The translations under genes and the position numbers were made by a program. DNA of 64,000 bases from Notamacropus eugenii (Eukaryota > Chordata > Mammalia > Diprotodontia > Macropodidae). Shown piece after piece: positions 1-11,307 of this stretch. Under the pieces are notes generated by a model. The model saw nothing but the letters and a program-made list of their open reading frames with translations. It was not told the DNA's origin and made no database searches. The stretch lies in contig NC_092872.1 in the NCBI RefSeq assembly GCF_028372415.1, positions 91,866,575-91,930,574 on the forward strand, read 5' to 3'. Each line of letters starts with the position of its first letter. Positions within the stretch are counted from its first letter, which is position 1.

Positions 1-90
1 GAACCTGTTTAAGTGTAGGCTAATCCCAGTACTTAAAACCATGGCTATACAGTGGACTGCAGCCCTGACAACAAGGGGCAACAATTCAGA

Positions 91-264
91 AAGTAAAACA
101 GCAAGGTGTCATCTTTTGCCAGCTGCTCAGAGGGGTGAAAGAGAGAGAAAGGGGACTTCCAGGTATGATGGAGATAACAGAGACCAGAGACCATTCTAAG
201 CACAGATCCAGATATAACATGAATAGATCCTCCCAGCCTTTGGGGACTGCTAAAACAAGGGCAA
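91..264 (+). repeat. Inverted duplicate, arm A
   Basis: This segment reappears reverse-complemented at 973-1160, roughly 85% alike by eye. Shared landmarks are GGTGTCATCTTTTGCCAGC, TATGATGGAGATAACAGAGA and CCTTTGGGGACTGC. The similarity stops at both ends, so this is a discrete repeat unit present twice. The family was not identified. Confidence 0.75.
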
Positions 265-972
265 CAATGTGACAAGTTCAATTCAAGTCATGTTTTCATG
301 ATGCATCAGGTACTTGTCTGAGCTCAGAGAACACCTGGTGCTGGCCAAAGCAGTACAATAATTATATGAAACAATTCTGGAATTTTGTTGTCTCTGAGAT
401 CATCCAGAGGGCTAATGTAAAGGATTTCTGTTATGCCAAGCTTATGGCACAGCTCTCTGGAAAATAATATCTTAACACTACATAAAAGACAAATTTGGCT
501 AAGGTTATCTTGTCAGAGGTGCATAAAATTCATTTTTTTTTTTTTTGAGAAAAAGGTTGAGTATGATCCATTTGTCATTCAGTTTTGGATTCAGACAGGT
601 TATAGCATCCAGTGTGGGGTATTTCAGATAATCCATGTGCCTCATTTGTCACAAGCCCCTAACCAGGCCTAGTGATTCAACAAAATTGTATTTAGTAGTC
701 ACTTTGCTTTGGTGACTTTAGATAAATGAGGGGTTGGACTATGTAACTTCCCAGGTCCGTTTAAGTTCCCAAAGGTTCTATGATCAAAAACTCAGGATTC
801 ACTATGAAAGCAAAATGTTTAAACATGTCTAAAGCAAATAGTAAAAGAGTAGGAAAATGAATGTCAGCATATACACATTCTCTTCAGAGACTAGAGTCTC
901 ATTCCCAAACCAATGGTACAAAAAACAATCTCCCACAAAGCTGAACTTCTGACCATGTAAAAGACATGGCAA

Positions 973-1160
973 TGCCCTTGTTGTAGCAGTCCCCAAAGGC
1001 TGGGAAAAATCTATTCGTGTTATATCTGGCTCTGTGCTTAGAACGTCCGCTCTGGTCTCTGTTATCTCCATCATACCAGGAAGTCCCCTTTGCCTCTCTT
1101 TCACCCCTCCTTAGACTGCTCTGAGCAGCTGGCAAAAGATGACACCTTGCTGTTCTACTT
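973..1160 (-). repeat. Inverted duplicate, arm B
   Basis: This is the reverse-complement partner of 91-264. It carries an extra insertion of about 10-15 bases between the AGCTGCTCAGAG and GGGTGAAAGAGAG blocks. The open frames on the minus strand here are repeat sequence, not a gene. Confidence 0.75.
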
Positions 1161-1737
1161 CCTGTACTGAGTGTGGCCACAGTCATATTTTCATAGGGCT
1201 TCCTTTCTTTTTGAAAATCTCCTTTACCCTCCCAATACAATCATCCTTTGCCACAAGCATGGAGTTTCATAGAAATTGAAGTACCAGAAACTTCAAGCAA
1301 ACCTATTCTTGAAGCCTAGGGTCTCATAGGAGATGTAAAATTGAAAATTGATTTTGATTCTATTTTGCTAAGACTTAATCAAGCTAGATTTAATATGCCC
1401 TCTCCCAGTTCTTTCCCCAAGTCAATTTCACCCATCACCCACATTCCAAAGAAGATTTCTTTTTGTAATTATCTCCACCTTTGTAATTCTATCCATCACC
1501 CATTTTCCAGAGAAATTAGAACAACCTGAAAGGTCAAATCTCATCAATTTAAACTATTGGTAGTCATTCCCATCACCTGAAGATTACCCCCTTCACTTGA
1601 GAGTCTTTGTTTTATGACTGGAATCTTGGCTGGGGTTAGGAGATTTCAAATGAGGTAATCTCAATTGTGAATTAATTCTTGACTGTCCAAATCAGTCAGT
1701 ACTTAAATTTATTCAGGCTATTTACTGAAAGGTCAAA
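1161..1737. other. Intergenic, nothing recognised
   Basis: AT-rich sequence with no repeat, exon or RNA gene that I can name. Confidence 0.5.
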
Positions 1738-1968
1738 TACTGAAGCTGAAACTTAAATACTTTGGCCACATAATGAGAAGATGGGACTCACTGGAAAAGA
1801 CTCTGCTTTGGGGAAAGACTAAAGACAAAAGGAAAACCAGACTGCAGAGGATGAAATAGATAGATGGTATCATAGAAACAATGAATGTAAACTTGGATAG
1901 ACTTTGGAAAATAATGTTCCAAGGAGTCATGAAGTCTGACATGACTGAACAATTCTGACAATATCATT
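1738..1968 (+). mobile_element. RTE/BovB-type LINE, 3' end of ORF and tail
   Basis: The forward translation, read through damaged codons, gives LKYFGHIMRRWDSLEKTLLW and then a KxRRT-like basic stretch, a WxDGI-like motif, a MNxNLxRLW-like motif and VMKS(D/R)T. This is the order seen at the C-terminus of RTE-clade (BovB-type) reverse transcriptases. The element closes with TCTGACATGACTGAACAA, the typical RTE tail. The rest of the LINE is missing, so the copy is strongly 5'-truncated and dead. The SINEs in this window share its 3' end. Confidence 0.75.
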
Positions 1969-1973
1969 GATGG

Positions 1974-2458
1974 TGTTGTAATGAAATCTATAATTTTCAT
2001 ATTAATCAATATGTGTATAATGATTACATTATTTAGATTTATTGGAGCTTCTCTACTTTCCAGGGGACCCTGACCTGGAACCTGAGATTTCAACTGACAT
2101 GCTGTAGCCGAAGTGATCAATCAGATCCCCTGACATACTAAGGATGCCTGAGCTTGTAATTGCCAAGTGAACCGAACTAGATGAACCATCACAAGGCTCA
2201 ATGAACCTATCACCTAGGAGACTGTTCACCCAAGACCCAAGAATGCCTGTGTTGTGGTGCTGCCATTTGTGGTTTTCACACATAAAAACCCTATCCCTGC
2301 CATAATCAGGTGAGCCCTCCTTCTTAGGAAGGTGGGCTTAACTTGTAAGCCGTTTCCCTCACTTTGAAATTAAACGTTTGTTTGATTCCCATCTCTAGCC
2401 TGCTCTGTTCCACTCTAGCCATCCACACAGGCTAGAGGCCAGTTTGGTCTAGTTGACA
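1974..2458 (+). mobile_element. Solo LTR of an endogenous retrovirus, copy 1
   Basis: The segment begins TGTTG and ends TTGACA. It has a TATA-like ACATAAAAACCC near 2279 and a GAAATTAAAC element near 2370 that could serve as poly(A) signal. It aligns along its length with 51140-51678. No internal retroviral genes adjoin it, so it is a solo LTR. No clear target-site duplication was found, which suggests an old copy. Confidence 0.7.
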
Positions 2459-2512
2459 ATAGCCAATCAGAAGAAATCACATCTATGTTGCTTGATATTT
2501 TGCTTACCTTGG

Positions 2513-2772
2513 TTTTCTTGTTGTTTGGTCTTTTTAGGTGTGTCTGACTCTTCATGACCCCATTAGGGGTTTTCTTGGCAAAGATAATGCAGTTTGCCAT
2601 TTTCTTCTCCAGCTCATTTTACAGATGAGGAAACCGAGGCAAATAGAATTGTGTTTTGTCCTGTGTCACACAGCTAGTATGTCTCAAAGGCCAGATTTGA
2701 ACTTAGGAAGATGAGTCTTTCTGACTCCAGGCCTGGCATTCTATCCACACTTCTCCACCCAGCTGCACAGTT
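2513..2772 (-). repeat. tRNA-like SINE with RTE-type tail, antisense
   Basis: Read on the minus strand, this has a tRNA-like 5' part, a GCCTCAGTTTCCTCAT-like core and a tail containing the CCCC-(A/T)-TGGGG(T/G)TC module with GTCAGACA. It is the commonest SINE type in this window. Confidence 0.75.
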
Positions 2773-3304
2773 GCCTGGCTAATTGTTGTAATAAATGATC
2801 AGCCTTCACTCCAGGTCTTTTGAAATTGAAAAAAGCCACTGACCCCATTCATTGGTAATTGCCAGTCTTTAGTGGATCAGGCTAAGGATTTTGTCTCTCA
2901 GAATTTCTATGTCTACCGAATACAGGTCTCTTTCTTCTCAGATATGTCTATATTACCTTTACACCTCCTCCAAGAGTTTATAGTCCCTCAAAATTGTATA
3001 TACCCAGTGTACAACTTTATAAAACCGTCATTAATTTGCATAAATGCAATCGCTTCCTCTAGGGCATTTCTATATATTTCTACATCTCCCTCCAACTCCT
3101 TGCCCCACAAAAAGATTTGCAGTTTCTGAAAACCACTTTTGAAAGTCTCTTTTGCATATACTTCCACCATAGGCAATTATCCCACTCCTTGACTCTCCGT
3201 CACTTCTGTCTTGCTTTTCTCCAAGTAGTGTAATTCATTCTACCTATGAGTAGGCAGTAGGGTGATTAAAAAAGATAATCCTTTGTGTTTATGTTGCCCA
3301 ATTT

Positions 3305-3490
3305 ATAAACTACTTATATATACAATGATTGTCTCATTTGGTCCTTACAAGTACTTAGTGAGGTACAGAAGGCAAAGAATTGTTATCTCCATATTACAGA
3401 TGATAAAACTAAGGCTCAGAGAGTTTCTTGTCGAGTCACACAGCTGGTAAGTGACAAAGACAAGATTCAAACATGTCTTCTGACTTCTCA
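3305..3490 (-). repeat. MIR-type SINE, antisense
   Basis: The plus strand shows the MIR complement in order: TACAGATGATAAAACTAAGG, CAGAGAG, GTCACACAGCTGGTAAGTG, and then a degenerate ATTCAAACATGTCTTCTGAC. Confidence 0.75.
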
Positions 3491-4369
3491 CCAAAAGAGA
3501 AAGCTTAGACCAAAAAAGAAAAAAAGGATAAAAAGATGAGATAACAGAAGAGGCAGAAGGGAAAAGAAAAGGAATATAACGGGCTTTAAGGAAAGATTAT
3601 TCAGATCATGTCCCTTCTCCAGCTTATAAATCATAAGCATTCACCATTGTTTACCGAATAAAGTAAAAATTATTGTCATTAAACCACTGATGATAGACTT
3701 TGTATCATATTCCCTACCTTTAGTTTTGGAAAGAAAGCTATATCCCAAAACAGTGACATTAATGAGAGTTGGCTTTCAATCCCAACACTTTGAGACCTTG
3801 GTCCAATGGCTTCATACCAGCCAGCATTAACAAACTGCTAATTTTGCTTTTGGCAACTTCAGTCTTCTTATTGACATTTGGACCACTCTCCCTATTTGTC
3901 TGGAATTAGGTTTCAAGCTGTGGGACTTAATAACTTTGAGCCAAAAGAGAAAGGCAAAGCGTTGGTGAGCCTTAGGCAAGGAAAATTTGAAAAATACTGC
4001 AATCTATTGGGAGATAACCTCAATACGCCCACATTACCTTTTTCTAATATACCTGTTTGAGTAAAGAGGCACATCTGAAAGAGTGGCCTTTATGGTTTAT
4101 AATGTATAAAAGGCACAAAGTTGAAAATTCAATATAATTCTCTTCTAGAAAGGACCTTTCCTTCAGCAGAGTATAGGGAAATGCAGATAACCATTATGTT
4201 AAATTTAATATATTCTTCATGAAAAAGAAAGCTTTGTGTACTAGAGTTTCAATGTTTCACATAAAAACTTCTTTTACTGTTCTTTGTATATGGAAATATT
4301 CATGTTTTTTGTTGTTCAGAATAAAAACACTTTCCCTCATCAGAAAAACCTGGAAAAAAATTACATGGT
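3491..4369. other. Intergenic, nothing recognised
   Basis: AT-rich sequence with a purine-rich stretch at 3500-3590. I see no gene or named repeat. Confidence 0.45.
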
Positions 4370-5032
4370 AATTTTTTACCCCTCTCCTGGACTCCTGCAA
4401 TATCCTACTGATCTCTCTGCCTTAACTCTCTCCCCATGCCAGTCCCCACAAGTCCACTCAGTTCTCAAACAGATCTTCCAAAAGTGCAGGTCTCACCAAG
4501 TCCCCTCCTATTCAATCAAGTCCAATACCTCCTTGTCATCTCAAGAATCAAATATAAAATCTACTATTTGTCTTTAAAACCCTTCTTAACCTAACCTGCC
4601 ATCTACCTTGCTCCTCTTATTTACTCCTGTCTTCATGTATATCCAGGAGCACTGACCTTATTATTCCTCTAACAAGACATTCCATCTCACAATTCTATGC
4701 ATTTTCGTTGACTGTTCCCCATGCCTTCAAATTCTCTCCTCCTTCTCTTCACCTTTTGGCTTCCTTCAAGTCCCAGCGAACATCTCCGCTTACACAAGAG
4801 CCTTTCCTGATCCCTTAATGCTAGTTCCTTCACCTGTGTTGATTCGCTCTAATTTATGCTGTCTTTGCCTTGTTGTATATAGTTATTTACACGTAGTCTT
4901 TCCTATCAGACTGTGAACTTCTTGAGAACAGAAGCTGGGTTTTGTTTTTGTTTTGTCTTTCTTTGTATCCCCAGAGATTAGCCCAGTGCCTGGAATGTAG
5001 TGGGTGCTTAATAAATGTTTAATGATCTGATT
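4370..5032 (+). repeat. LINE2 (L2) 3' part
   Basis: The plus strand follows the L2 3' consensus: CTTCAAGTCCCAGC, CCTTTCCTGATCC, GACTGTGAACTTCTTGAGAA, TTGTATCCCCAGAGA, then GTGCTTAATAAATGTTTAAT at the end. The only open frame is short and lies in repeat DNA. Confidence 0.8.
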
Positions 5033-5034
5033 TA

Positions 5035-5560
5035 ACAAGAATGTTGTCCTTTTTCAAAGAGGACCAGTGACATCACAAGATGATGTCTTGACTTGAGTGT
5101 GAATGGGATTTAAGTGAGGTAAAGTTGTACAAACTCACTCTCTTCCAGAGTCATCAAAATCCAAGGGCAAGGTAAAAGTTAAGACAATGGCCCAGCATGG
5201 AGGGAATGACCTTGGCATCTGTGATATCTGACCAAACTCTAAGTGTTCCAAAGTTGCCTTGATGTCCTTAGGAGCAATTGTTCTGGTCTGCCTATTCCAG
5301 TAGATCAAATATACTTGGGGTAGACATCTCCCTAACTCCCCAAGGGGTCTGAGACCTTGTCAATTGTGCTCAACCTGGTTTAGCCCATCTACAGAGCCAG
5401 TTTTACCAGGGTATGGTCACTGTGCATGCTACAGCTTCTTAGAGCCACAGATGACAATTGAGCACCAGGTGGACACCAAAAGTGATGGAGCAGCCCCAAA
5501 AAGGGCTCTGCAAGTCTTCACATCAGACGTGCTAGTTTTCCTTAAACCTCAGACACTAAA
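5035..5560 (+). repeat. Dispersed marsupial-type repeat, family not named
   Basis: It begins with a TTTTTCAAAGAGGACCAGTG block, continues through GTGACATCA...GACTTGAGTGTGAATGG and then a CTCTTCCAGAGTCATC block. The same order of blocks, more diverged, occurs in the foldback arms at 18249-18640 and 18858-19251, so it probably belongs to one family. Confidence 0.45.
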
Positions 5561-7207
5561 AAAAAAAGGCAAACAATAAATGGAAAACTAATAATGGCCC
5601 CAGAGGACAAATTATGAAATATATCTCCCTCCTTTCAGCAGAGAACATTAGAATGTGATATTTATATTTTGTCAGATGAGGCCAACATAACAGATGTTTT
5701 TCTTTGTTATAATAAAGAGTTCAATTCTTGGACAGAAAGGGGTATTTCCAGAAATAAGCATGATGCAGAAGCAATAGGCATCAATAAAAATTTGTTTTAA
5801 AGGTTCCTTTCCTCACTTTCCCCTCCCCGCCAAAAAAGGAAGAGAGGAAGGAAAAAAACTTCCCTGAGTACATCAGTATTCAGACCAAGAAGGCAATAAA
5901 AAATATTAATCTCTTACATTAAGGTAATTCTGTAGAGTTTTTAAAGTACTCTCTTGTCATTTGTCCTGTGTGTCTCCCAACTTAACTCTGCCCTGAGATT
6001 TCAGAAATCTTGAACAAGGAAAAGACTATCTTAAAATACAGTCTAAGCTAACCTTCTGGAACTAAGCAACCAAGTCCCTTTCTCATTCCCCCAGAACCAC
6101 TTCCCAAGAGGAATCAATGGGATCTCTTCCAGAAATCCATACCAAGAATAGTGGAAAAGAATACCTCCCTTGGATAGATCTAGCACCAATCATGTCAAGT
6201 GGATGGGAAGGCAACAATGGAAACAAGAGTTAAATTTGGTTAAATCACCTCCTAATCCATTCACCCAATCAAAGGAACATCCCCATCCCGTTACATCTTG
6301 ACCTATTGCCCATCTTACAAGGATTTTTGGAAAGGGCTTTAGGGGAAAATAGCATTTCTTAATGTTTTCGGTTTTATTTTAGAGGAGATTTTAAATATGT
6401 TTCATAATCCCTACAACTAGATGAAGAAACAGAGGTTCAAGAAAGGCTAGATGATTTGCCTAACGGCACTAGGTTTGTAAATGGCACAATCTTCACCTAG
6501 AATCCAGGTCTATTAGTCTACCTTAGCTGACTCTGAGAAAAGGTTCTATTTAATGCATGAACACTCCAACTAACAGGTTAATTTTCATGCCCAGCATCTT
6601 TCTTTACTCACCTGTCTTGTATTTCAGGACAAATTTTGAGCAAGGAAATATTTAAAGGTCACTGAAAGAGTAATTCTAAAGGAATTGTTTATAATGTATT
6701 TTGATACCATGAGGTGGTTTAAGTCCTATGACATTTTGCTCTACTTTTGGAAACTGAAAATTGATTTACAGTGTTGATAAATGCATCAGAGGGAAATGAG
6801 TAATGTCTAATGCTATGCCCAAGTATTCCTCCACCTACCATCAGCTATTTGGATGGTCTTAATCCCTCCTGAAGAGATTCAGATCCATGAGTCAGTTGCC
6901 CATAGCTTATTCCCTAACAAACTTGAATCATCTATATCTTTTATTCCAGGGAGAAGATAGAATCAGAGAATCTAGGAAGGAACTTCAAAGTTATCTAGGG
7001 TTATAAATTGAGAGTTGAAAAGAACCATCTAGACAAACTTCGTAAGTTACAGGTGAGATCCAGGGAGATTCAAAGATTTGCTCTAAGATCACACAAGTAA
7101 ACATCTATGACTCAGGCATATCTAGGCAGAGAGGCCCCTATGTCCCCAACCATGAGGGAGGGCATAAACTCCTTTGATTGGCTGCATAACTGGAAAAGAC
7201 TCTCTTT
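5561..7207. other. Intergenic with old MIR-type fragments
   Basis: Mostly unidentified sequence. About 6400-6535 resembles an antisense MIR (AGATGAAGAAACAGAGGTTC and downstream). About 6950-7105 resembles a degraded MIR/L2-type repeat. No coding signal was found. Confidence 0.45.
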
Positions 7208-7222
7208 AAAATTAGCAAGACT
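7208..7222. repeat. Target-site duplication, left copy
   Basis: AAAATTAGCAAGACT is repeated perfectly at 7840-7854 and flanks the L1 insertion. Confidence 0.9.
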
Positions 7223-7839
7223 ATTATTTGACAAACCCAAGGACCCCAGATTCTGGGATAAGGACTCATTGTTTGACAAAAACTGCTGGGAAAACTGGAA
7301 AACAGTGGGGCAGAAACTGGGCATAGACCAATACATGACACTGTATACCAGAGTAAAGTTCAAATGGATACATGATCTAGGTGTAAAGGCTGATACTATA
7401 AACAAATTAGGGGAACAAGGAATATCTGGCAAACTTAGCCCTTCATAGCAATGTAAGGACCTAAAATATTTCCAAAGGACTTTTGATGCAAAATGCCATC
7501 CATATCCAGAGAAAGAACTATGGAGTCAGAATGCAGAATGAAGCAGACTATTTTCTCTTTTGTTTTGGTTTTTTCTCATGTTTTATGAATATTTTATTAT
7601 GAATGTTTTGAATGTTATGTTATGAATGCTTTATTTAAACATGTTTTTTATGTTTCCCATTCATTTTAATTCTTCTATGCAACATGACTAATGTGAAAAT
7701 GTGTTTAATAAGAATGTATGTGTAGTACCCGAATAAGATTGCATGCCATCTTGGAGAGAGAGGGGGAGAACATTTAAAATGTATGGAAGTGATTGTTGAA
7801 AACTGAAAACAAATAAATTAATTATTAATAAAATAAAAT
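7223..7839 (+). mobile_element. L1, 5'-truncated and internally deleted
   Basis: A 617-bp insertion bounded by perfect 15-bp target-site duplications. It opens inside L1 ORF2 (SLFDKNCWENWKTV and KFKWIHDLGVKADTINKLG) and jumps after about 70 codons to the L1 3' UTR (CAGAGAAAGAACTATGGAGT, then an AT-rich end with AATAAAATAAAATAAAA). The C-terminal part of ORF2 is missing between these, so the copy is dead. The 113-codon frame starting at 7107 begins outside the element and is not a gene. Confidence 0.9.
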
Positions 7840-7854
7840 AAAATTAGCAAGACT
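7840..7854. repeat. Target-site duplication, right copy
   Basis: Perfect copy of 7208-7222, following the A-rich L1 tail. Confidence 0.9.
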
Positions 7855-8403
7855 GAGACAATCACTCTCTTTCTGGGACACTTGTTTCTTTCTACTATAT
7901 CTACAGGGTGAAGATCACAGTTCCCTCTCAGCTAATGAGAAGGAAAGGACTTGCTTCCCACCCCACCCCACCCTTACCCTCTCTTTTAACCCAGCTCTGA
8001 GGAACAGGCCTAGGGGTATTTGTTTGTGTTCTATGTCCTTTGTTATCAATTTTGGTTGCCAGTAGGAAGTTCCTCCAGACCCAGGAGTTTAAGCCATGGT
8101 GACCTTGGAGCCAGGATTCCAGGTGGGATGTTGTAGCCAGCCAGCCCATCAAGGAAGCCTTGAGAATGGAGAGTATTTGGGAATCCAGCCTAACAGGAAC
8201 ATTTTGGATTGAAAACTTGAGGCTATGCTCTATAGTAACTGAGCTAAATTATGAAACTAATTCTCTTCCTCTCCCCAGAAGGTGAGGTGGTAAAAAGCTG
8301 GGGTGGAAGATTATGCCTCCCACACACTTTGGGAAAATATTTCCTTGTAAGAGCAAATCCAACTGTTAGTGGCTAAATAGAAGTAAGGTACAAGAGACCA
8401 ATT
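7855..8403. other. Intergenic, nothing recognised
   Basis: No gene, RNA or repeat that I can name. Confidence 0.45.
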
Positions 8404-8417
8404 AAGAAAGCAACATG
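8404..8417. repeat. Target-site duplication, left copy (HAL1-type element)
   Basis: AAGAAAGCAACATG is repeated perfectly at 11308-11321. Confidence 0.9.
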
Positions 8418-9192
8418 GGGGCAGAGCCAAGATGGTGGAGTAGAAAAACACACATATGCAGGCTCTCCCCACACAGCCCATAAAATACCTGTAGAGAGGG
8501 ACTCTCAACAAATTTTGGAGCAGCAGAAGTGGAGAACAACAGAGTGAAGGAGATTTCCAGCCCAGGGTGACCTGAAAGGCCCACATGAAATGTCTGTTGC
8601 ACCAGATGCGGAGCAGAGCCCAGCCCAGCCTTCGCTGCATGGAGCGGCTCTGGGAGGAGGACACCTTGGGGGCAGAATCTCCAGTCCCAGTAGCAGCGAA
8701 TCCCCAGTCGCAGTAGCAGCAGTCTGCAGATTCCACAACCCACAGGCACCAAAGGTCAGTGACAGGATTTTTTCAGCTGTTTGGGAAGGGAGAAGGGCCT
8801 TCCATAGCTCCAGCCTTAGGAAGCAGTTCCCAGGGCAGCCCCTACAGCAGCCCACATCCATTGTTGGATAGTAAAAACCCTGGGAGCACTGAGCAGCCCA
8901 TTCTTACCTCAGTCCTGTGTAGAGGCCCTGAGGGAGATGATCTTTATCTCACACTGAATGAATGCCCTGATCATCCAGCTTATCTGAAAATCAGCCCCCA
9001 GTGCTGGTAAAACTGGAGGCCAGGTGGCTGTGGAGAGGAAACTGCTAAGATTCTGGACACAAAAATTTTTACTGCCCCAGATCAGTGTACATGCTTGATT
9101 GTGCCACCTTGGAGGAACTGAGACCTTACAGATTCCCAGAGTATACCCTACTCTTGACAAAGGACCCAAAAATCAAGTAACTGGTTGGGAAA

Positions 9193-10250
9193 ATGCCCAA
9201 AAAAGGGAAAAAAAATAAGTCTATAGAAGGTTATTTTCTTGTTGAACAGATATCTTCTCCCATCCTTTCAAATGAGGAAGAACAATGCTTACCATCAGGG
9301 AAAGATATAAAAGTCAAGGCTTCTGTATCCCAAACATCCAAAATAAATATTCAATAGTCTCAGGTCATGGAAGAGCTCAAAAAGGATATTGAAAATCAAA
9401 TAAGAGAGGTGGAGGAAAAACTGGGAAGACAAATGAAGTAAATGCAAGAAAAGCATGCAAAGTGGGTCAACACCTTGCTAAAGGAGACCCAAAAAAATGC
9501 TGAAGAAAATAACACCTTTAAAAATAGGCTAACTCAATTGGCAAAAGAAGTCCAAAAAGCCAATGAGGAGAAAAAGGCTTTAAAAAGCAGAATTGGCCAG
9601 ATGGAAAAGGAGGTTCAAAAGGTCACTGAAGAAAATAGTTCTTTAAAAATTAGAATGGAACAGATGGAGGAAACCAAGAAATCACAAAACAAAACCAAAA
9701 GAATGAAAAAATGGAAGACAATGTGAAATATCTCATTGGAAAAACAACTGACCTGGAAAAGAGATCCAGGAGAGACAATTTAAAAATTATGGGCCTACCT
9801 GAAAGCCATGATCAAAAAAAAAGCCTAGACATCATCTTTCATGAAATTGTCAAGGACAACTGCCCTGACATTCTAGAACCATGGGGCAAAACTATATTGA
9901 AAGAATTCACCAATCACCTCCTGAAAGAGATCCTAAAAGAGAAACTCCTAGGAATATTGTGGCCAAATCCCAGAGTTCCCTGGTCAAGGAGAAAATATTG
10001 CAAGCAACTAGAAAGAAACATTTCAAGTACTGTGGAAATACAATCAGGATAACACAAGATCTAGCATCTTCTACGTTAAGGGATTGAAGGGCATGGAATG
10101 TGATATTCCAGAAGTCAAAGGAACTAGGACTAAAACCAAGAATCACCTACCCAGCAAAACTGAGTATAATACTTCAGGGGAAAAAATGGTCTTTCAATGA
10201 AATAGAGGACTTTCAAGCATTCTTGATGAAAAGACCAGAACTGAAAAGAA
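9193..10250 (+). pseudogene. L1/HAL1 ORF1 relic
   Basis: The reading starts MPKKGKKNK at 9193. It runs through a long coiled coil (heptad-like KEVQKANEEKKALKSRIGQM), then the RRM-like part (KIMGLPES, IIFHEIVKDNCPD), then the C-terminal domain (ERIHQSPPER, PRNIVAKSQSSLVKEKILQA, ITQDLASSTLRD), and ends with PRITYPAKLSIILQGKKWSF in another frame. In-frame stops near 9354 and 9439 and at least one frameshift between about 9720 and 9890 break it. ORF1 proteins bind L1 RNA; this one cannot be made intact. Confidence 0.85.
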
Positions 10251-10408
10251 AATTTGACTTTCAAACACAAGAATGAAGAGAAGCATGAAAAGGTAAACAG
10301 CAAAGAGAATCATAAGGGACTTACTAAAGTTGAACTGTTTACATTCCTACATGGAAAGACAATATTTGTAACTCTTGAAACTTTTTTTCAGTATCTGGGT
10401 AGTTGGTG

Positions 10409-10411
<3 letters not shown>

Positions 10412-10445
<34 letters not shown>
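10412..10445. repeat. (CA)n microsatellite inside the half-LINE
   Basis: An uninterrupted CA run followed by a short GA-rich run, located just after the ORF1 relic. Confidence 0.9.
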
Positions 10446-10449
<4 letters not shown>

Positions 10450-11307
10450 TAGAGAGAGAGAGATACAGAGAGCACAGAGTGAATTGAATAGGATGGGATC
10501 ATATCTTTAAAAAATGAAATTAAGCAGTGAGAGAGAAATATATTGGGAGGAGAAAGGGAGAAATGGAATGAGGCAAATTACCTCTCATGAAAGAGGCAAG
10601 TAAAAGACTTTTCAGTGGAGGGAAAAGGGGGGGAGGTGAGAGAAAAAGCATGAAGCTTACTCTCATCACATTCGACTCGAGGAAGGAATAAAATGCACAC
10701 TCATTTTGGTATGAAAACCTATCTTACAATACAGGAAAGTGGGGGAGAAGGGGATAAGCAGGGTCGGGGGGATGATGAGAGGGAGGGCAGTGGGAGGATG
10801 GAGCAATTAGAAGTCAACACTCATGGGGAGGAATAGGATCAAAAGAGAGAATAGAAGAAATGGGGGGCAGGATAGGATGGAGAGAAATATAGTTAGTCTT
10901 ACACAACACAACTATTATGGAAGTCATTTGCAAAGCTACACAGATATGGCTTATATTGAATTGCTTGCCTTCCCAAAGGGAATAGGTGGGGACAGAGGGA
11001 TGAAGAGAAGTTGGCACTCAAAGTTTTAGGAACAACTGTTGAGTATTGTTCTTGCAACTAAGAAATAAGAAATACAGGCAATGGGGTATAGAAAGTTTTC
11101 TTGCCCTACAGGACAAAAGAGAAGATGGGGATAAGGGAAGGAAGGGATGTTAGAAGGGAGGGTAGATTGGTGATAAGGGTAATTAGAATGCTTGGCATTT
11201 TGGGGTGGGGGGAGGGGAGAAATGGGGAGAAAATTTGGAACCCAAAATTTTGTGGAAATGAATGCTGAAAATTTAAATAAATAAATTTAAGTACAAAGCA
11301 AAAAAGA

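Larger units (their letters stand above)
8418..11307 (+). mobile_element. Full-length half-LINE (HAL1-type, L1 ORF1 only)
   Basis: A single 2,890-bp insertion with perfect 14-bp target-site duplications. The 5' end is the L1 start (GGGGCAGAGCCAAGATGG). It is followed by a 5' UTR of about 775 bp, an ORF1 relic (9193 to about 10250), a (CA)n tract, and a long purine-rich 3' region ending AATTTAAATAAATAAATTTAA. No endonuclease or reverse transcriptase reading is present anywhere. In L1 biology such elements are moved in trans by an L1 ORF2 protein. The 3' region reappears at 17075-17648, which supports a family rather than a one-off deletion. Confidence 0.85.

Noticed and set aside
7107-7448. 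113-codon frame
   Set aside because: A fusion of host DNA and L1 ORF2 remnant across the target-site duplication; not a gene.
8311-8871. Overlapping open frames of 93-141 codons on both strands
   Set aside because: They lie across the left border and 5' UTR of the half-LINE, mostly antisense to it, and read no known protein.
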